Shown here: piece by piece, positions 50,539-56,733 of the stretch
Position numbering within the stretch: position 1 is the first letter of the stretch
Layout: each line of letters opens with the position of its first letter
NCBI GenBank assembly: GCA_040751775.1
Contig: JBFMGD010000002.1
Span: 53,113-117,112, forward strand
Direction of reading: 5' to 3'
From: JBFMGD01 sp040751775
GTDB lineage: Bacteria; Bacillota; Dethiobacteria; DTU022
DNA: 64,000 bases
Notes under the pieces: model-generated
The model's database searches: none
What the model was told of the DNA's origin: nothing
What the model saw: the letters and a program-made list of their open reading frames with translations, nothing else
Made by a program: the position numbers and the translations under genes

Positions 50539-52377
50539 ATGTGCGGTATAGTCGGTTATACTGGCTCTCGCGAGGCTTTTAACATATTAATTAACGGCTT
50601 AAAAAAACTGGAGTACCGCGGTTATGATTCCGCCGGTCTCGCCCTGCAGCAAGACGGTCGCCTGGCGGTGGAAAAGGCGGCCGGCTCCATCGCCAACCTG
50701 GAGAAACAGTCCCGGAGCAAATTTAAACCGGTTACTGTCGGTATCGGCCATACCCGCTGGGCTACGCACGGCCGTCCCACCGACGAAAACGCACACCCGC
50801 ATGTGAGCTGCTGCGAAAAATTTGCCGTTGTCCATAACGGGATCATTGAAAATCACCAGGCTTTGCGTGCCTGGCTGCGCGATGAAGAAGGACACCGTTT
50901 CCGTTCCCAGACCGATACCGAGGTCCTGGCTCACCTGGTGGAGGAGTTCTATGAAGGCGACCTGCTGCAGGCGGTGCTGAAAGTAATCGAAAAAGTGGAA
51001 GGTTCCTATGCCATGGTTGTTCTTTCGGCCCAAGAACCGGGACGCCTGGTATGCGCCCGTAAAGACAGTCCCCTGGTCATCGGCCTGGGTGACGGCGAAA
51101 ACTTTGTCGCCTCCGATATTACCGCTCTACTGGCCCATACCCGCAATACGTACATTTTGGAAGACGGTGAGCTTGCTTCCATTACAGCAAAAAGTGTAGA
51201 TCTGTGCAATACCCGGGGCGAAAAAATTGAAAAGACGGTTTTTGAGGTAAAGTGGGACCCCGTGGCCGCGGAAAAGGGCGGTTACGACCACTTTATGCTC
51301 AAGGAGATCATGGAGCAGCCGACGGCTGTGCGGGAAACGCTGCGCCAGCGCGTCGACGCCGCGGCCGGCCGGGTTACCCTGGACGAGCTTACCTTTGCTC
51401 CGGCGGAGATCCGAGCGTTGGAGAAGATCTATATTGTGGCCTGCGGCACCGCCTATCACGCCGGACTGGTGGGCAAATTTGCCATTGAAAAACTGGTCGG
51501 GCTCCCGGTTGAAGTGGACCTGGCTTCCGAATTCCGCTACCGGGATCCGCTCCTGGGTAAAAATCAGCTGGTGATCGTGATCAGTCAATCCGGCGAAACG
51601 GCCGATACGCTGGCCGCGATGCGTCTCTCGCGGGATAAAGGGGTCAAGGTCCTGGCAGTGACCAATGTTGTCGGCAGCAGTGTTTCCCGCGAAGCTGACC
51701 AGGTAATTTTCACCTGGGCCGGTCCCGAAGTGGCCGTGGCTTCCACCAAGGCCTACCTGACCCAACTGATCGGGCTTTACCTGGTTGCGATTTACCTGGG
51801 CCAGGTCAGGGATACTATTTCCCCCGCCCTTTCGGCAGAGCTGGTCAAAGGCCTGCTGGCTCTGCCTGGTCAGCTGAACCGGGTGCTGGCAGAAGAGCGG
51901 CAGGAAGAGCTGCGTGCTTACGCCGCGCGGCTGGCGCGCTGGGAAGACGCCTTTTTCCTAGGCCGCAACCTGGATTACGCCGTGGCGATGGAGGGTTCGC
52001 TCAAGCTGAAGGAGATCTCGTATATTCACGCCGAGGCTTACGCCGCCGGCGAGTTGAAGCACGGCACGCTGGCCCTGATCACCGAAGGGATCCCCGTAAT
52101 CACCCTGGCCAGCCAGGGGGCTGTCCTGGAGAAAACCTTGAGCAACGTGCAAGAGGTGAACGCCCGCGGCGGCTCCGTATTCGCGATCACCCAGGAAAGC
52201 CACACCGAGGTGGCCAAGCAGGTAGACGCCATCTTCTACCTGCCCGAGGTCAATGACCTGCTGGCCCCGGTCTTAACCGCCGTACCGCTGCAGCTGATCG
52301 CTTATTACGCGGCCGTGGTTAGGAAATGTTCCGTGGATAAACCCCGCAACCTGGCCAAAAGCGTCACGGTGGAATAA
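50539..52377 (+). CDS. glmS: Glutamine-fructose-6-phosphate aminotransferase
   Basis: Makes glucosamine-6-phosphate from fructose-6-phosphate and glutamine. The 612-residue protein has the N-terminal nucleophile Cys2 (MCGIVGYTG), the glutaminase motifs EYRGYDSAGL and GIGHTRWATHG, and two SIS domains (ISQSGETADTLAAM; GRNLDYAVAMEGSLKLKEISY) and ends PRNLAKSVTVE. The glmS ribozyme known from Bacillus is not seen in the 137 bases before it. GTGAGGAAATGAGG lies upstream of the ATG. Confidence 0.97.
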   Translation: MCGIVGYTGSREAFNILINGLKKLEYRGYDSAGLALQQDGRLAVEKAAGSIANLEKQSRSKFKPVTVGIGHTRWATHGRPTDENAHPHVSCCEKFAVVHNGIIENHQALRAWLRDEEGHRFRSQTDTEVLAHLVEEFYEGDLLQAVLKVIEKVEGSYAMVVLSAQEPGRLVCARKDSPLVIGLGDGENFVASDITALLAHTRNTYILEDGELASITAKSVDLCNTRGEKIEKTVFEVKWDPVAAEKGGYDHFMLKEIMEQPTAVRETLRQRVDAAAGRVTLDELTFAPAEIRALEKIYIVACGTAYHAGLVGKFAIEKLVGLPVEVDLASEFRYRDPLLGKNQLVIVISQSGETADTLAAMRLSRDKGVKVLAVTNVVGSSVSREADQVIFTWAGPEVAVASTKAYLTQLIGLYLVAIYLGQVRDTISPALSAELVKGLLALPGQLNRVLAEERQEELRAYAARLARWEDAFFLGRNLDYAVAMEGSLKLKEISYIHAEAYAAGELKHGTLALITEGIPVITLASQGAVLEKTLSNVQEVNARGGSVFAITQESHTEVAKQVDAIFYLPEVNDLLAPVLTAVPLQLIAYYAAVVRKCSVDKPRNLAKSVTVE

Positions 52378-52429
52378 GAAAAAATATTCACAAATGTGGT
52401 GAATGAAGATATAGTTTCTCTGAAATAAT

Positions 52430-52455
52430 GGGGCGCGGGTGCAGCGCCCCTTTTT
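52430..52455 (+). terminator. Rho-independent terminator after glmS
   Basis: GGGGCGC (52430-52436) pairs with GCGCCCC (52444-52450) around GGGTGCA, followed by five T. It cleanly separates the cell-wall genes from the accessory region. Confidence 0.85.
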
Positions 52456-52525
52456 ACATTCCGACATAATCCGGGTTTTAAGATGAATATAAGAAGATTA
52501 GGAGGAAAATTTTGTAGAGTGTTGA

Positions 52526-52846
52526 ATGATATGTATAACTGTAAAGGTAAAGGGCGGATGTTTTGTGTTGGCAACGATTATCTGTGCAATTATCGGCACA
52601 AAAGGACCATTATTGACAACTATGTACCTCATGGCGAAGCCGGAAGAGCGGAAGAAAATGAAAACAAAGTCTGAATATAGGTTTGTTGCAATTGTATTTT
52701 TGGGTATAGCGATATTTTGGATGATGATTCGTTTAAACCTGCGAAAGGAAGCTTTTACATGCAAAGGTTCAATCGTCCGGTTTGCGCTTTCCCTAGAAAA
52801 AAACAGTCACTTTCTACTGTCTAGGGTAAGATTCTTATATGAGTGA
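52526..52846 (+). CDS. Small membrane protein, unknown
   Basis: Open frame of 106 residues. It has two hydrophobic stretches (residues about 11-34, CFVLATIICAIIGTKGPLL, and 52-68, FVAIVFLGIAIFWMMI) separated by a charged loop (AKPEERKKMKTKSEYR). That layout is seen in small DUF3784-type proteins of Firmicutes, but the match is vague. The ATG has no clear AGGAGG site. The C-terminal 35 residues overlap direct repeats and look less protein-like, so the true end or reality of the gene is open. Confidence 0.35.
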   Translation: MICITVKVKGGCFVLATIICAIIGTKGPLLTTMYLMAKPEERKKMKTKSEYRFVAIVFLGIAIFWMMIRLNLRKEAFTCKGSIVRFALSLEKNSHFLLSRVRFLYE

Positions 52847-52878
52847 GCTACTCTCCTTGGGTAAGAATTTTATATGAG
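52824..52878 (+). repeat. Imperfect 20-bp direct repeat
   Basis: GGGTAAGATTCTTATATGAG (52824-52843) recurs as GGGTAAGAATTTTATATGAG (52859-52878), 18 of 20 identical, period 35. It lies about 200 bases before the corrinoid operon promoter. It could be a binding-site pair or a relic of a mobile element. Confidence 0.5.
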
Positions 52879-53050
52879 CTGACACGTTTTCCCTTGTCCC
52901 TCAAGTCACACCACGTTGCATAAAAAGGATTATATCGGCCGGGGTAGAAGTTATACAAAATAACCCTCCAGGATATGGGCAGCTGTGAAAGTCAACTGCC
53001 GCAGTATTTTTCCTTTTAGGTGACCTGATCAAAAATGCATTGAATAATCC

Positions 53051-53079
53051 TTGACTCAGTGTAGAGGGTGATCTATTAT
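53051..53079 (+). promoter_or_regulatory. Promoter of the corrinoid operon
   Basis: TTGACT (53051-53056), 17 bases, TATTAT (53074-53079). Transcription would start near 53086, inside the palindrome that follows. Confidence 0.75.
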
Positions 53080-53080
53080 T

Positions 53081-53108
53081 ATGGTATGCTGTATAGACAG
53101 CATACCAT
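53081..53108 (+). promoter_or_regulatory. Perfect 12-bp palindrome, likely operator
   Basis: ATGGTATGCTGT (53081-53092) and ACAGCATACCAT (53097-53108) are perfect arms with an ATAG centre. The site starts two bases after the -10 element and covers the predicted start point, the position of a repressor site. The GntR/UTRA regulator encoded 2.1 kb downstream in the same cluster is the obvious candidate ligand. It could also form a hairpin at the 5' end of the mRNA. Confidence 0.75.
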
Positions 53109-53129
53109 TTAACTTGAGGAGGCTGAATT

Positions 53130-53765
53130 ATGGCAAAAGAGTTGATTAATGCAATCGTTGCCATGGATGGAGAAGAAGCAACAAGGCTGACGCAGGAACT
53201 GCTCGATCAAGGTGTTGAAGGAAATACTATCTTGGCCGATTGCCAGGCAGCGATGGAAGAAGTAGGAAACCTGTTTGAGAAAGGCGAATACTTCCTGCCG
53301 GAGTTAATCATGGGTGGTGAAATCCTTAAAGGTATTACCGAAGTAATAAAACCCAAGTTAGGAGCTGCAAGTGAGAACGGAGATAAAGCAGGAAAAGTTG
53401 TATTTGGAACCGTGGTTGGCGATATTCACGATATCGGCAAGAATATCGTTATCTTCATGCTTGAAACAAACAATTTTGAAGTAGTTGATCTTGGTGTCGA
53501 CGTGCCGATCGCAAAATTTGTGGAGGCAGTGCGTGAAGAAAAACCGGATATTGTCGGGATCAGCGGGTTTTTGACTAAAACTTTTGATTCAATGAAAGAA
53601 ACGATTGCTGCCATTGATGAAGCGGGGCTGCGCGACAGTGTAAAAATCATGATCGGCGGGGGCACGGTTACTGAAGACGTGGCCGTTTATGCCGCCGCAG
53701 ACGCTTACGGTGAAAGCGCCATGGATGCGGTAAAGTTGGCAAAATCATGGATGGGGGGCAAGTAG
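53130..53765 (+). CDS. Corrinoid (B12-binding) methyltransferase protein
   Basis: Methyl carrier subunit of a corrinoid-dependent methyltransferase system. The 211-residue protein has an N-terminal helical cap (about 1-85) and a B12-binding domain with the motif GDIHDIGKNIV, where His100 would ligate cobalt, followed by VDLGVDVP and MIGGGTVTE. AGGAGG lies 10 bases before the ATG. The next gene, a URO-D-family methyltransferase, starts one base after its stop, so they are likely partners. Confidence 0.93.
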   Translation: MAKELINAIVAMDGEEATRLTQELLDQGVEGNTILADCQAAMEEVGNLFEKGEYFLPELIMGGEILKGITEVIKPKLGAASENGDKAGKVVFGTVVGDIHDIGKNIVIFMLETNNFEVVDLGVDVPIAKFVEAVREEKPDIVGISGFLTKTFDSMKETIAAIDEAGLRDSVKIMIGGGTVTEDVAVYAAADAYGESAMDAVKLAKSWMGGK

Positions 53766-53766
53766 A

Positions 53767-55002
53767 ATGAATGAAAGATTTCTGGAAAAAAGAAAGCGAA
53801 TCGACGACGCAATAGCTTTAAAAAAGCCGGACAGGGTTCCCTTTTTCCTTTTACAAAATTATATGCCGGCCAGGACAGAAGGGCTTGCCTATAAAGATGT
53901 CTACTACAACATAGACGGATGGGTTGAAGCAAACAGAAAGTTCATTCAGGAATATGATCCGGATATGTATTTTATGATTGACGCTCCCGGTATTGGGGCC
54001 GGTCCTGTACATGATATCCTTGGCACTGTAGCCATGAGATGGCCTGGAGGCACCCTGCCGGATAATATATCTCACCAGTTTGTCGAAGGTGAATATATGC
54101 TCCAGGGTGAATATGACCATTTCCTTGATGACCCTTCCGATTACCTGCTCAGGGTTTTTACCCCCAGGGTTTTTAGCAACCTTCAGGGTCTGACCAAGCT
54201 ACCGTCGCTCAAAGTATTGTCATTAGGATGTTACGGCACCACTGTCTACGGGATGGCCCTCTCCAATCCGGAGGTGCTTGAAGCCCTGCAGAGGTTAATG
54301 GAAATGGCCAAACCGGCAACAGAATTTGCCATGAAAGTCGGCATGTGTCACGCTGAAATGCTGGAGCACGGTCAGATATGCGCTTCTGCCGCCCCTACCC
54401 TGCATCCTTACGATATAATCTCGGATATGCTCCGGGGCATGCGGGGAACGATGATAGACATGTTCAAGGTGCCGGACAAACTTATTGCTGCTCTAGAAAA
54501 ATTGTATCCAATATCACTGGGTTCTGCTATCGGTGTGGCCCAGGCTACCGGGAACAAGCAGATCTTTATCCCGCTGCACCGCGGAGCTGATGGTTTTATG
54601 TCACCGAAGCAGTTTGAAAAGTTTTACTGGCCTTTCCTGAAACAACTAATCTGTGACCTCGTTGATGCCGGCCTTACCCCGATGCCGTTTTTCGAAGGGA
54701 CCTACGAACAGCGGATCGATTACCTGACAGAGTTGCCTGCCGGGAAGTGTATCGGCTGGTTTGACCGCTCAGATCTCAAGCTTTTAAAAGAAAAACTTGG
54801 CGATGTCATGTGTGTTGCCGGCGGTATGCCTGCTTCCCTGCTACAAACAGGCACGGCAGAAATTGTTCGGGAGCAGACGAAAGAGGCGATCGACATTTTC
54901 GGTAAGGCAGGATTAATCATGACTGCCTCGACCGTAATTGATGAAGCCAAACCGGAATTGCTGCGGGCCTGGGTTGACGCCACCCGTGAATTCGGATCTT
55001 AG
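53767..55002 (+). CDS. URO-D-family corrinoid methyltransferase
   Basis: 411-residue TIM-barrel protein of the uroporphyrinogen decarboxylase superfamily, which contains MtaA/MtbA, CmuA and bacterial demethylases as well as true heme enzymes. Visible blocks are KRIDDAIALKKPDRVPFFLL, PLHRGADGFMSPKQFEKFYWP, PFFEGTYEQRIDYL and CVAGGMPASLL. Being coupled to a corrinoid protein, it is more likely a methyl transferase than a decarboxylase (inference). It is longer than MtaA-type proteins of about 340 residues. The methyl donor or acceptor is not readable. Confidence 0.88.
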   Translation: MNERFLEKRKRIDDAIALKKPDRVPFFLLQNYMPARTEGLAYKDVYYNIDGWVEANRKFIQEYDPDMYFMIDAPGIGAGPVHDILGTVAMRWPGGTLPDNISHQFVEGEYMLQGEYDHFLDDPSDYLLRVFTPRVFSNLQGLTKLPSLKVLSLGCYGTTVYGMALSNPEVLEALQRLMEMAKPATEFAMKVGMCHAEMLEHGQICASAAPTLHPYDIISDMLRGMRGTMIDMFKVPDKLIAALEKLYPISLGSAIGVAQATGNKQIFIPLHRGADGFMSPKQFEKFYWPFLKQLICDLVDAGLTPMPFFEGTYEQRIDYLTELPAGKCIGWFDRSDLKLLKEKLGDVMCVAGGMPASLLQTGTAEIVREQTKEAIDIFGKAGLIMTASTVIDEAKPELLRAWVDATREFGS

Positions 55003-55033
55003 CAACCAGAAAAAAAGCAACTTTTTAAGGATA

Positions 55034-55072
55034 AACATGCCGGCATTACACTTGGCTTTATGCCGGCATGTT
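55034..55072 (+). terminator. Strong hairpin after the URO-D gene
   Basis: AACATGCCGGCAT (55034-55046) pairs perfectly over 13 bp with ATGCCGGCATGTT (55060-55072). There is no T-run after it. It may end or attenuate the transcript between the methyltransferase genes and gntR. Confidence 0.55.
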
Positions 55073-55139
55073 ATCTGTCTGTTGGAGGCGGCCCTGCCGC
55101 CGATTGACTAAAACCGGGTTAGCCGTTAAGATAAGAAGT

Positions 55140-55189
55140 GTTATTTAGCCCGTGTCATTTATAACAAAAATTGGCCATAACTAAATAAC
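55140..55189 (+). promoter_or_regulatory. Inverted repeat upstream of gntR
   Basis: GTTATTTAG (55140-55148) and CTAAATAAC (55181-55189) are perfect 9-base arms 32 bases apart, ending 26 bases before the gntR start. Its sequence differs from the palindrome at 53081, so it would be bound by something else or reflect a spaced dimer site. Confidence 0.4.
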
Positions 55190-55214
55190 TGCGACAGGGC
55201 TTATTGGAGGTATT

Positions 55215-55994
55215 ATGAAACAGCCGGTTCTGGATAAAAATTCTTTTGTTCCGATTTACTATCAGCTTTTCAAGCACTTCGAAGGGTTAATCATATCAGG
55301 TGAAATGGCTCCCGGTGATATGCTGCCTACCGAAATGGAATTTTCTGAGCAATTAGGGATTAGCCGTATGACTGTGCGCAGGGTTATCAGCGAACTTGCA
55401 GCGGCCGGTATGGTTTACACCGTAAAAGGCAAGGGAACTTTTGTTGCTGAACCCAAGTTGGACGAGATAACCTTTAGCCTTAATCAGCGGTTTGAAGATC
55501 TTGAGCAGAATGAGGATATTTTCACACAGTTACTGGAATGTCGGATTGTTAAGGCTGATGACCACATCAGCAGCCGCCTGGGAATCGAACAGGGTTCGCG
55601 CTGTCTTTTCTGCCGCATGTTTACTAAAGCAGGTCAGACACCTCTTGTTTATAAAACATATTATGCAATTTATACGAAAAGAGCTCCCCTCATTGAAAAC
55701 CAACTGAAAGATATGAGCTTGACAAACATAGCCTCACAGCACAGTAAAAACATACCTTCGCGCACAAAACGAGTATTGATGGCTTCCGGTGCCAGGAATG
55801 ACGAACCTGAAGTTTTACAGATCGATATCGGAGCCCCCGTTTTTTTTATGACGGAGACTATTTATGATCAAGACAACAAGGTCATCGCGTGGGGCAAGTC
55901 GGTTTTCAGCGGTGATCGCTATCGTTTTGTCAGCTACAATGGCTGGAATTTGGATGAATTAAAAAGAACGGAGGAGGATATTCGCTATGTTTGA
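55215..55994 (+). CDS. GntR-family regulator with UTRA ligand domain
   Basis: The 259-residue protein has a winged-helix GntR domain (residues about 12-78: PIYYQLFKHFEGLIISGEM, MLPTEMEFSEQLGISRMTVRRVISEL, VYTVKGKGTFVAEP) and a UTRA effector-binding domain (about 95-245), the HutC subfamily. It lies between the two corrinoid protein genes and probably represses the cluster until a substrate binds. GGAGG lies before the ATG. Its end overlaps the next gene by 8 bases. Confidence 0.92.
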   Translation: MKQPVLDKNSFVPIYYQLFKHFEGLIISGEMAPGDMLPTEMEFSEQLGISRMTVRRVISELAAAGMVYTVKGKGTFVAEPKLDEITFSLNQRFEDLEQNEDIFTQLLECRIVKADDHISSRLGIEQGSRCLFCRMFTKAGQTPLVYKTYYAIYTKRAPLIENQLKDMSLTNIASQHSKNIPSRTKRVLMASGARNDEPEVLQIDIGAPVFFMTETIYDQDNKVIAWGKSVFSGDRYRFVSYNGWNLDELKRTEEDIRYV

Positions 55995-56643
55995 ACCGCT
56001 GAGCAGGGCGATCGCGGCTTTGGATATTGACTACGCAACTTCACTGGTAAAAAAATATTTAGATGAAGGACATCCTATTGTCGACATCATTGAAAGCTGC
56101 CGTATCGGTGTCGAGATGGTTGGTAAGCGTTATCAGGCCGGCGAATATTATCTGTCCGATCTGGTTATGAGTGAAGCCATACTCAAAGAAATAACAGACA
56201 TAGTTGAACCACACTTACCGGCAGTTCAATTTCTTGATGAGCATTTAAGTATTAGACCGCATATTGTTATAGGCACTATTGAAGGGGATATTCATGACCT
56301 GGGGAAAAATATTGTTATATATCTGCTGAGGTCTTCAGGTTACGTAGTTCTCGATTTGGGTATAGATGTGCCGATAGAAAAATTTGTAAAGGCAGCCAGG
56401 GAAAGCGAAGCAAAAATAATCGGTATTTGTTTTCTGCTTACTAACTGCATATCTGTTGTCAAGGAATTGATCGAAACTCTGAAGAGGGAGGGATTGCGGC
56501 AAAATGCTTCTGTTATCATCGGTGGGTATGCCGCTGATGAAGCAACACGTGATCATGTTGGAGCAGATTACTCTGCTACCACAACAGCTAATATAATTCC
56601 TCTCATCGATTCGATATTAGGAGTCAATAGAAATAATCCATAG
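55987..56643 (+). CDS. Second corrinoid (B12-binding) protein
   Basis: 218 residues, same family as the protein at 53130 but clearly different in sequence. The B12 motif is GDIHDLGKNIV with His103 as the expected cobalt ligand, followed by LDLGIDVPIEKFV and VIIGGYAADE. The start overlaps gntR, with GGAGGATA upstream. No methyltransferase gene follows it; downstream is the converging glycyl radical enzyme gene. Either it shares the URO-D enzyme or it serves another methyl donor. Confidence 0.92.
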   Translation: MFEPLSRAIAALDIDYATSLVKKYLDEGHPIVDIIESCRIGVEMVGKRYQAGEYYLSDLVMSEAILKEITDIVEPHLPAVQFLDEHLSIRPHIVIGTIEGDIHDLGKNIVIYLLRSSGYVVLDLGIDVPIEKFVKAARESEAKIIGICFLLTNCISVVKELIETLKREGLRQNASVIIGGYAADEATRDHVGADYSATTTANIIPLIDSILGVNRNNP

Positions 56644-56733
56644 CTACTATTTTCACTGCAAACAGACAATCATATCTCTTTTTTCAGTCAACGTTAAAAA
56701 CCGATTTAGTCCGCACTATTCTTAAAGGAAGTT

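Noticed and set aside
52483..52674. 63-residue frame overlapping the small membrane protein
   Set aside because: No hydrophobic segment, motif or ribosome binding site; the overlapping frame at 52526 is the better candidate.
52847..53050. Possible cobalamin riboswitch before the corrinoid operon
   Set aside because: The B12-box pattern is not found; the promoter and palindrome lie close to the gene and leave only a short leader.
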